DNA of 21,131 bases, taken from positions 1 through 21,131 of the forward strand of contig JAUHYS010000007.1 in assembly GCA_030426445.1 (NCBI GenBank), given 5' to 3'. Of the stretch, positions 15,832-21,131 are shown piece after piece (position 1 is the first letter of the stretch; each line of letters starts with the position of its first letter). Both the position numbers and the translations under genes were made by a program. The notes beneath the pieces were generated by a model. That model was not told the DNA's origin. It was given only the letters and a program-made list of their open reading frames with translations, and did no database searches. The stretch comes from a bacterium. Lineage in GTDB: Bacteria; UBA10199; DSSB01.

Positions 15832-15868
15832 GTATTTACAATGTAATTACTTTTAACTATTTTGTCAA
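15832..15868 (-). promoter_or_regulatory. mazEF promoter with overlapping palindromic operator
   Basis: On the - strand a perfect -35 TTGACA (15868-15863) is followed after 17 bases by TACATT (15845-15840), a 4-of-6 match to the -10 box, ending about ten bases before the mazE ATG. A near-perfect palindrome, GTATTTACA (15832-15840), one central base, TGTAATTAC (15842-15850), with one mismatch per half-site, covers the -10 element. This is the arrangement expected for repression by the antitoxin or the toxin-antitoxin complex. The short distance to the ATG leaves little or no leader, so the mRNA could be nearly leaderless. Confidence 0.6.
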
Positions 15869-15931
15869 GATGCCACTTTACTACAGTTCACTTTTAACAA
15901 AGTCCATAGTATTTTCATGCAGAACCAGAAA

Positions 15932-16780
15932 CTACAAATTCTCTAATATCTCGGCTTTTTTGCGGTTGTAGTCCTCATCGCTGATCAGTCCTTTATCTTT
16001 TAAGCGCTTCAGCTCAGTCAAACGGGACTCAGCATTTTTTTGTTCTTCGGGACTCACTCTTGGGGCCGGGGCTGGAGCCACATTTGGATCAGACTTTTTA
16101 CGACGGTTTTTTCGGGTATCTTTGGCGGCTTCTTTGGCTTCTTCTTCCTCATCCAGGCGAGTCACCACAGCTTGCCAATCCGTATTGAGATTAAAGATAA
16201 TTTCTTGAGCGGAATCCAAAGCAAATTGCTGACCCTCTTGGGTTTCGAGAGAAACTCTTAACCCTTTAGCGTTACGTATGAGCTTTTTTCCTGTTGTTTT
16301 GGATTTGTAATCTCCATGGAGCTTAGCCTCGGTTTTGACAAAATTCATATGTAGGCCATCGGACTCAACCCACAAACGCACTTGAGTCAAACGGTCATTA
16401 CGCAAAATAGCATAGGGTCTGGATTGAGCCACCGAAAGAAAAACCGCTTCTTCGGGAGAGGCTTTTTGAAAGGCCTCGATTAAATAAGGAGTATACTTTT
16501 GAACCGTTTCCTCTTCAAAAACAAATTGGGTCTTAATATTATCACTAAATAAGGCCTTGCGACTATAGCGAACACTTCTTAACAGGTCTGCCATGACCTC
16601 ATTATTAAATGAATAAGGGTGATTTGAGCTCTCGGCATCAGGGTTCTTTTGTAATTTTACATAGTTTGCAGGGTTATTATTTTGTTCATAAATCGTTTTT
16701 GCGTTAGCTTGTAAAGTGAACAAAAATACAAAGCTGAACATCAAAAGTGAAAAAATCGGGGTGGATAAACTTTTTTTCAT
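15932..16780 (-). CDS. Exported protein with C-terminal SHOCT-like motif
   Basis: A 282-residue protein of unknown function. A signal peptide is clear (MKKSLSTP, hydrophobic core, cleavage likely after ANA near 27). Residues about 55-205 form a mixed alpha/beta region I do not recognise; about 208-245 is charged and then proline/alanine rich (DEEEE, RRKK, PAPAP). The last 30 residues (253-282), RLTELKRLKDKGLISDEDY and a Lys-rich helix ending EILENL, match the SHOCT motif, a short C-terminal helical hairpin found on many envelope and membrane proteins. An AGGAG lies about ten bases upstream of the ATG. The upstream 140-base gap to the divergent DUF2752 gene holds a 6-bp hairpin (AACCCT 16805-16810 with AGGGTT 16821-16826) within the presumed 5' leader and a possible -35 TTGACT reading leftward. 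Confidence 0.8.
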   Translation of the reverse strand: MKKSLSTPIFSLLMFSFVFLFTLQANAKTIYEQNNNPANYVKLQKNPDAESSNHPYSFNNEVMADLLRSVRYSRKALFSDNIKTQFVFEEETVQKYTPYLIEAFQKASPEEAVFLSVAQSRPYAILRNDRLTQVRLWVESDGLHMNFVKTEAKLHGDYKSKTTGKKLIRNAKGLRVSLETQEGQQFALDSAQEIIFNLNTDWQAVVTRLDEEEEAKEAAKDTRKNRRKKSDPNVAPAPAPRVSPEEQKNAESRLTELKRLKDKGLISDEDYNRKKAEILENL

Positions 16781-16920
16781 ATTGTAAAAACTCCTAATAC
16801 TAATAACCCTACGCAGAATAAGGGTTTTAAGTTGTCAAAAAGAGATATTTTTTTTATATTCTTAAGTCAAGCCCGAACCCAAAAAAATAAATTTTAGATA
16901 TAAAGTAACAATGATAAACC

Positions 16921-17379
16921 ATGCAGCAAAATATTCTTAATAAAACGAACAACATAAGCCGAAATATCTCCATAAAGTCCATCGGGTGGCTGATTCTCCC
17001 GATTTTATTTTTAGGTGTTTTTTCTATTGCTTTATGGCTGACTCCTGATCCCTCTGGAATTGGCACCCATCAACAGTTGGGTCTACCGCCTTGTTTTTTT
17101 CATTATCTCACTGGCTGGATTTGCCCAGGATGCGGCCTGACAACCAGCTTTAGTCACCTGGCCCACTTACAACTGACAGAGGCCTTTTCAGCTAACCCTT
17201 TCGGCCCTATCTTATTTGGATTATTTGCTTTTCTATCTTTACTCTCTCTGTTAGAGTTCTTTGGCAAAAAGACTCCCCTACGAAAATTTTTTAGTGGACA
17301 CTACCTCAGTTTCATTTATGTAGGGTTTGGATTTTTTATATTAACCTGGTGTGTTCAGATTTATCGGCACGCTACTTAA
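16921..17379 (+). CDS. DUF2752 small membrane protein
   Basis: A 152-residue membrane protein of the DUF2752 family. The signature is intact: PPCFFHYLTGWICPGCGLTT (56-75), with the CPGCGLT motif at 68-74, followed by a helix and the ANPFGP turn at 91-96. Three hydrophobic segments flank it (about 20-40, 96-118 and 128-148). The CxxC could bind metal or form a disulfide; no activity is established for the family that I know of. It lies 36 bases upstream of a DUF4190-like gene on the same strand, so the two are probably one unit. The start lacks a clear Shine-Dalgarno. Confidence 0.88.
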   Translation: MQQNILNKTNNISRNISIKSIGWLILPILFLGVFSIALWLTPDPSGIGTHQQLGLPPCFFHYLTGWICPGCGLTTSFSHLAHLQLTEAFSANPFGPILFGLFAFLSLLSLLEFFGKKTPLRKFFSGHYLSFIYVGFGFFILTWCVQIYRHAT

Positions 17380-17415
17380 GTCACATACTTATTTTTTTAA
17401 GATAGGAGTAATATT

Positions 17416-17814
17416 ATGACAGCACCTCAACAGCCAATGGGCCAAACCATGCCACCCCCTCCTCCTGGCGGAGAAGCCCCAGTGAATAAAACCAAGGCCA
17501 TGTGGTCACTTATTCTATCCATTGCTAGCATAGTATGTTGTTGTGGTATTTGGACTGCTATTCCAGGGGTGATTTTAGGTAAAAAAGAACTTAATGCCAT
17601 TAAAGCGGGGACTTCAGACCCCTCTAATCAAGGTATGGCCAAAGCCGGTTTTATTATTGGACTGATCAGCATCATCCTATCCATTATTTCCGGTATTATT
17701 ATGTTGATTCTTTTCCTCACGGGAGCCCTAGCCGATATGTATTCTACACCTACGTACACTCCTCCCAGCTATGATACTTTTGAGCAATTTTTACGCTTAA
17801 CCTTTATTAGCTAG
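17416..17814 (+). CDS. DUF4190-like small membrane protein, copy 1
   Basis: A 132-residue protein with a Pro/Gln/Gly-rich soluble N-terminus (1-24), a first membrane region (about 28-54) containing a CCC cluster at 41-43, a short basic loop (GKKELNAIKAGTSDPSNQGM), and a second membrane region (about 76-108). The order helix, basic loop, then GMAKAGFIIGLISI matches the DUF4190 pattern. A good AGGAG Shine-Dalgarno (17404-17408) precedes the ATG by seven bases. A strong intrinsic terminator follows 15 bases after the stop. Function unknown; proteins of this shape are seen as paralogous sets and with dispanin-like or TM2 proteins. Confidence 0.78.
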   Translation: MTAPQQPMGQTMPPPPPGGEAPVNKTKAMWSLILSIASIVCCCGIWTAIPGVILGKKELNAIKAGTSDPSNQGMAKAGFIIGLISIILSIISGIIMLILFLTGALADMYSTPTYTPPSYDTFEQFLRLTFIS

Positions 17815-17829
17815 TAAAATATTTTCCTT

Positions 17830-17869
17830 AAAAAAGCCCTTGTGATTGATATAACACAAGGGCTTTTTT
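17830..17869 (+). terminator. Strong intrinsic terminator
   Basis: A perfect 15-bp inverted repeat: AAAAAAGCCCTTGTG (17830-17844), 10-base loop, CACAAGGGCTTTTTT (17855-17869), with the T-run forming the end of the right arm and further T residues after it. It begins 15 bases after the stop of the first DUF4190-like gene and should end the DUF2752 transcript. The A-run on the left arm lets it work in both directions, though no - strand gene ends here. Confidence 0.93.
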
Positions 17870-17878
17870 ATTTTATCA

Positions 17879-17915
17879 AAGTGATTTTTAGAAAAATTAA
17901 GCTTAAAAATCACTT
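17879..17915. repeat. 12-bp inverted repeat upstream of the second DUF4190-like gene
   Basis: AAGTGATTTTTA (17879-17890) and TAAAAATCACTT (17904-17915) pair perfectly around a 13-base loop, ten bases after the terminator. There is no T-run after the right arm, so it is not a second terminator of standard type. Its place, about 70 bases before the next ATG, would suit a leader hairpin or a dimeric regulator site. The remaining bases to 17987 show no clear promoter. Confidence 0.5.
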
Positions 17916-17987
17916 GAGTCATGCATTTTAAAACATTAAACTAATCGAAGTAACTGACATCCAATTATTAAAAAAGCGAAAGTAATT

Positions 17988-18350
17988 ATGACTCCTCCCA
18001 TGCAACATGCACCCGGTTTAATTCAACCCACTCCACAACAAAACGATCAAACCCAAAGTATTCTTGCTTTAGTGTTTGGCATCATGAGTTGGGTCATCTA
18101 TTGTGGTTGTGGAGCTTGCGGGATTGTCTTATCTATAGGCTGTGCCATTACAAGCATCGTCTTAAGCCTAAAAGTCCTCAAAAAAATCAAACTGGGTCAA
18201 GAAAATCCCAATAATAAAGGCATGGCCATTGCGGGTTTGGCAACCAGCTTAAGTAGTTTTCTAATTACTTTATTAATGACTCTATTTTTTGCTTTGTATG
18301 TTGTACTGATTATTATTGCCGCTGCAGCTGAAAACACAAGCACTCTTTAA
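17988..18350 (+). CDS. DUF4190-like small membrane protein, copy 2
   Basis: A 120-residue paralogue of the preceding protein: Pro/Gln-rich N-terminus (1-22), first membrane region (about 24-60) with cysteines at 39, 41, 44 and 52, basic loop KVLKKIKLGQENPNNKG, and second membrane region from MAIAGLA (about 79-112). The NNKGMAIAG stretch parallels NQGMAKAG of copy 1, showing common ancestry. The ribosome-binding site is weak (GCGAAAG). Function unknown. It is separated from copy 1 by the terminator but only 31 bases from copy 3. Confidence 0.75.
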   Translation: MTPPMQHAPGLIQPTPQQNDQTQSILALVFGIMSWVIYCGCGACGIVLSIGCAITSIVLSLKVLKKIKLGQENPNNKGMAIAGLATSLSSFLITLLMTLFFALYVVLIIIAAAAENTSTL

Positions 18351-18381
18351 TTAAATTTATTCAAGATAAAGAAAATCTTTT

Positions 18382-18723
18382 ATGGCCTTACCCAATAATC
18401 AAAATAACTCCACCACCCAAGGCAGTCCAACACTACCCATTATCACCTTAATTCTTGGAATTGTATCGCTACTCAGTTTAATCTCTTGCTGTTTTTGCCT
18501 TCCTGTGACCACTGTTTTTTCTATCCCAGGCATCATCTGTGGAATCCTTTCTTTAAGCATGATCAAAAAAGGAACCATTCCAACACAAAGTAAGGGCTTT
18601 GCCCTGGGTGGACTCATTTGCAGCATAGCCAGTCTTGTCATTGCTTTTACACTCTTTATGCTAAGTATGGTTTTCAACCTCATCAGCCTCCCTAATTCGG
18701 ATCAACTCATACACAAAATTTAA
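18382..18723 (+). CDS. DUF4190-like small membrane protein, copy 3
   Basis: A 113-residue third member: Asn/Gln/Ser/Thr-rich N-terminus (1-15), first membrane region (about 18-42) with cysteines at 36, 37 and 39, a proline-glycine turn (IPGIICGILSL), basic loop MIKKGTIPTQSKG, and second membrane region (about 72-102). It diverges more than the other two but keeps their order and the K-x-x-x-G spacing before the second region. Its stop lies 12 bases before the preferred rsmD ATG, so it may be cotranscribed with rsmD and coaD. Function unknown. Confidence 0.72.
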   Translation: MALPNNQNNSTTQGSPTLPIITLILGIVSLLSLISCCFCLPVTTVFSIPGIICGILSLSMIKKGTIPTQSKGFALGGLICSIASLVIAFTLFMLSMVFNLISLPNSDQLIHKI

Positions 18724-18735
18724 TATTTGCTCTTC

Positions 18736-19293
18736 ATGAAAGTCATTGCAGGAAAATTTAAAGGGCACCGTCTTAAAGGACCCAAACAACTCTCCATTCG
18801 CCCTGCTGCGGCTAAAGTACGCAAATCGATTTTTGATATTTTAGGAGACATACAAAATACTCAAGTCTTGGACTTATTTGCCGGAACCGGGAGTGTGGGC
18901 ATTGAGGCCCTGTCACGAGGGGCGCAATCCGTAACTTTTGTCGATAATGACCGGCATGCGCTGAGTCTACTTTTTGACAATCTCAAAAAACTCAACTTGC
19001 TGGACCAATGTTATATTCTTAAAAAGCCTGTAAGCGAAGCCATTGAATTTTTGGGTAAAAAACAAAAGAGTTTTGATTTAATTTTTTTGGACCCCCCCTA
19101 TGATAAAAATCATATTGATCTTTCTTTAAAGAAAATCACCAAAAACAAGCTATTAAACCAAGACTCTCAAGTCATTTCTGAACACTCTCCCCGAGAAGAA
19201 CCCACTTTTTTAAGTGGACTTTGCCTCACTGATCAACGTAAATATGGGCAAACCTTAGTCAGTTTTTTAAAAAAACAGAAAATTAATTTATAA
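18736..19293 (+). CDS. rsmD: 16S rRNA (guanine(966)-N(2))-methyltransferase
   Basis: A 185-residue Rossmann-fold methyltransferase from ATG 18736. It methylates N2 of G966 of 16S rRNA with S-adenosylmethionine. Motifs: RPAAAKVRKSIFDIL (22-36) for substrate binding, SAM motif VLDLFAGTGSVGIEALSRGA (44-63), acidic end of strand 2 VDND (69-72), and the catalytic DPPY at 119-122. A TTG at 18727 would add three residues, but the ATG gives the family N-terminus MKVIAGKFKG. It precedes coaD by 13 bases, the same rsmD-coaD pairing found in many bacteria. Confidence 0.95.
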   Translation: MKVIAGKFKGHRLKGPKQLSIRPAAAKVRKSIFDILGDIQNTQVLDLFAGTGSVGIEALSRGAQSVTFVDNDRHALSLLFDNLKKLNLLDQCYILKKPVSEAIEFLGKKQKSFDLIFLDPPYDKNHIDLSLKKITKNKLLNQDSQVISEHSPREEPTFLSGLCLTDQRKYGQTLVSFLKKQKINL

Positions 19294-19306
19294 AATATAA
19301 TCCATT

Positions 19307-19804
19307 ATGAAAAGAACCATTGCAATTTATCCAGGCTCATTTGACCCCCCTACCCTTGGGCATTTCAACATTGTTGAAAGAGCACTTAAAATTTTTAAAA
19401 AGGTCATCATTGCCGTGGCCGAAAATACTTCCAAGCAGGCCCTTTTTACCTTCGAAGAAAGGGTTGGCCTGCTTAAAAAAATTTATAAGGGCAGCAAAAG
19501 TGTCGAAATCGACCATTTTCATGGCTTACTCGTCAACTATGCAAAAAAAAAGAAAGCAAAAGTCATTTTAAGGGGCTTGCGTACTGTCGCGGATTATGAG
19601 TACGAACTCCAAATGTCCTTTACCAATAAAAACCTCTTTCCCGAGCTTGAAACAATTTTTTTAATGACAGAAAATCGCCTCTCTCATATTTCTTCCACTT
19701 TAATTAAAGAAATCGCTTATTTTGGGGGAGCATGTGAAAATATGGTCCACCCACAGATTGCAGAAAGCATCTATCAAAAAATTCAGGAGAAACACAAAAA
19801 ATGA
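19307..19804 (+). CDS. coaD: Phosphopantetheine adenylyltransferase
   Basis: A 165-residue nucleotidyltransferase that makes dephospho-CoA from 4'-phosphopantetheine and ATP, the penultimate step of CoA synthesis. Motifs: YPGSFDPPTLGH with the TxGH adenylyl-binding element at 16-19, RGLRTVADYEYELQM for phosphopantetheine binding, and HISSTLIKE near the C-terminus. Length is typical (about 160). The reading frame contains a run of nine A residues (19543-19551). The stop overlaps the next ATG by four bases. Confidence 0.97.
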   Translation: MKRTIAIYPGSFDPPTLGHFNIVERALKIFKKVIIAVAENTSKQALFTFEERVGLLKKIYKGSKSVEIDHFHGLLVNYAKKKKAKVILRGLRTVADYEYELQMSFTNKNLFPELETIFLMTENRLSHISSTLIKEIAYFGGACENMVHPQIAESIYQKIQEKHKK

Positions 19805-21000
19805 CTAAATTGACTCAACGGATTCAACGCATTCAAGCCTCCCCCACCCTGGCTATAACGGCTAAAGCCAAAGCTCTCAAGGCTCTAGGAGTTGATGTCA
19901 TTGGTTTTGGCGCTGGCGAACCTGACTTTGACACCCCTGAGCACATTAAAAAAGCTGCCATTGATTCACTCAAATCAGGTAAAACAAAATACACTCCGGT
20001 TGGCGGAGTCAATGAGCTCAAAGACGCGATTATTGAAAAACTAAAAAGAGATAATCAATTAGAGTATAGCCGCGAACAAATTTTAACCAGCTGTGGTGGC
20101 AAGCATTCACTCTATAATATCGCTCAAGTGCTTTTCGAATCGGGTGATGAGGTGATTATCCCCGCTCCTTATTGGGTTAGCTACCCCGACCAAGTTTTGC
20201 TCAACGATGCTAAACCCGTTATTGTTAACACCCAAGAGAAGAATCTTTTTAAAATCACTCCAGAGGAATTAAGCCAAGCCATCACTCCAAAAACCAAGGC
20301 CTTTATTTTAAACTCCCCCTCTAACCCAACCGGCACGGCCTATACCCGCGAGGAGCTGGAGGCCCTGGCAAACATTTTAGTTGACAAACAAATCCTTTGC
20401 ATCTCCGACGAAATCTACGAGAAGATTGTTTATGATGGTTTTGAGTTTTGCTCCATGGCTTCACTGAACAACGATATCAAAAATCTCACTATTATTGTTA
20501 ATGGAGCCAGCAAGGTTTATTCGATGACCGGCTGGAGAATGGGCTTTACCGCGGGCCCCAAGGAAATCATTGCTGCCATGTCTAAACTACAAGGCCAAGT
20601 CACTTCCAATATTTCTACTCCCACCCAATGGGCTTGTGTCGAAGCCTACAACGGCTCGCAAGATTTTTTAAAGGAATGGGTGGCGGCCTTTTGTGAACGG
20701 CGCAACTATATCGTAGAACGCCTCAATGCCATTGCAGGCATCCAATGTTTTAAACCGCAAGGCGCTTTTTATGTGTTTCCTAATATCTCGTCTTATTTAG
20801 GAAAAACTTTTCAAAATAAAAAATTAGAAACGGATCTCGACTTTTGTGATTTCTTACTGGATGAAGCCAAAGTCGCCTGCGTTGCTGGCAGTGGCTTTGG
20901 AGCTCCCGGGTTCATGCGGCTTTCCTACGCGACCAGTATGGAAAATATTCAAAAGGGAATAGATCGTATTGAAGAGGTTCTTTCTAAGATTGATGAATAG
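19801..21000 (+). CDS. Pyridoxal-phosphate aminotransferase, class I (aspartate aminotransferase-like)
   Basis: A 399-residue fold-type I aminotransferase of the bacterial aspartate aminotransferase Ib group. The PLP lysine is K238 in NGASKVYSMTGWRMG; supporting residues are N175 in SPSNPTG (172-178), D203 and Y206 in SDEIYEKIVY, and R246. The N-terminal RIQASPTLAITAKAKAL and GAGEPDFDTPEHIK are characteristic of the AspC/AspB Ib subgroup, which often accepts aspartate and sometimes prephenate. Length is standard. AGGAG lies about 11 bases upstream and the start overlaps coaD by four bases. It converges with the partial gene at the right edge. Confidence 0.93.
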   Translation: MTKLTQRIQRIQASPTLAITAKAKALKALGVDVIGFGAGEPDFDTPEHIKKAAIDSLKSGKTKYTPVGGVNELKDAIIEKLKRDNQLEYSREQILTSCGGKHSLYNIAQVLFESGDEVIIPAPYWVSYPDQVLLNDAKPVIVNTQEKNLFKITPEELSQAITPKTKAFILNSPSNPTGTAYTREELEALANILVDKQILCISDEIYEKIVYDGFEFCSMASLNNDIKNLTIIVNGASKVYSMTGWRMGFTAGPKEIIAAMSKLQGQVTSNISTPTQWACVEAYNGSQDFLKEWVAAFCERRNYIVERLNAIAGIQCFKPQGAFYVFPNISSYLGKTFQNKKLETDLDFCDFLLDEAKVACVAGSGFGAPGFMRLSYATSMENIQKGIDRIEEVLSKIDE

Positions 21001-21016
21001 TCGCTTAAATTGAAGC

Positions 21017-21131
21017 CTACCCATTCGCAGCAGCTTTTAAATCTGCAGCCAAGGCAGCGGGACATTCTAAATCCACCTTAGCGCTTTCTGCAAACTTGAG
21101 GACTTCTTCTCGCTTTTGGCTGATGCCCAAT
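21017..21131 (-). CDS. Unidentified gene, C-terminal fragment
   Basis: On the - strand a frame open from the right edge ends in TAG at 21019-21017 after 37 codons, reading ISQKREEVLKFAESAK, then a VDLECPAAL stretch and a Lys/Ala-rich end (LKAAANG). Codon pattern and the helical, charged composition look like the end of a real protein. I cannot assign a family from this fragment. It faces the aminotransferase gene across 16 bases with no visible terminator. Confidence 0.5.
   Translation of the reverse strand, partial: LGISQKREEVLKFAESAKVDLECPAALAADLKAAANG

Noticed and set aside
19543..19551. Programmed frameshift at a run of nine A residues in coaD
   Set aside because: The zero frame is continuous and encodes a complete CoaD with its C-terminal motif; the A-run encodes a normal lysine-rich stretch and the organism's DNA is rich in such runs.

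Overview
The window is a chromosomal segment from a Gram-negative-type bacterium with AT-leaning DNA. Evidence for the cell type is a TonB-like periplasm-spanning protein, an RlpA-type septal protein, exported proteins with signal peptides, a C5-pathway hemA and a split (two-subunit) glycine decarboxylase. My best guess is an uncultured deltaproteobacterial or Bdellovibrionota-like lineage, held with low confidence because no rRNA or other strong phylogenetic marker is present. Almost everything is ordinary, densely packed chromosome; no prophage, IS element, CRISPR array or RNA gene is visible, and no gene-free stretch exceeds 300 bases.

Left arm (1-6448, + strand): the 3' end of a DppB/OppB-like peptide ABC permease overlaps a CcsA/HemX-like membrane protein by 4 bases. 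It is followed by hemA (glutamyl-tRNA reductase), a YdcF/SanA-like DUF218 protein, an ABC1/UbiB-type atypical kinase, a hotdog acyl-CoA thioesterase and a TonB-like protein. Heme, quinone and envelope functions dominate. Between this arm and the next lies a non-coding patch (about 6456-6571) holding two inverted repeats that looks like a dispersed repeat element.

Central arm (6637-12786, - strand): a tight one-carbon operon transcribed folD - metF - gcvT - gcvH - gcvPA - gcvPB. Glycine cleavage makes methylene-THF; FolD moves it to the formyl level (purines, fMet) and MetF to the methyl level (methionine). The L protein is not in the window. The 263-base region upstream of folD holds nested complementary segments and an AT-only inverted repeat that may be regulatory.

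Right-centre (13050-16780): a small stand-alone protein resembling the SecD P1-head domain, a minimal RlpA-like protein, an M24 Xaa-Pro peptidase, a mazEF-type toxin-antitoxin pair with a near-consensus promoter and overlapping palindrome, and an exported protein with a C-terminal SHOCT motif.

Right arm (16921-21000, + strand): a DUF2752 membrane protein followed by three tandem, divergent DUF4190-like small membrane proteins with a strong intrinsic terminator after the first, then rsmD, coaD and a class I aminotransferase. The last bases hold the 3' end of an unidentified gene on the - strand. The least explained parts are the DUF2752/DUF4190 cluster, the solitary SecD-head protein and the folD leader.
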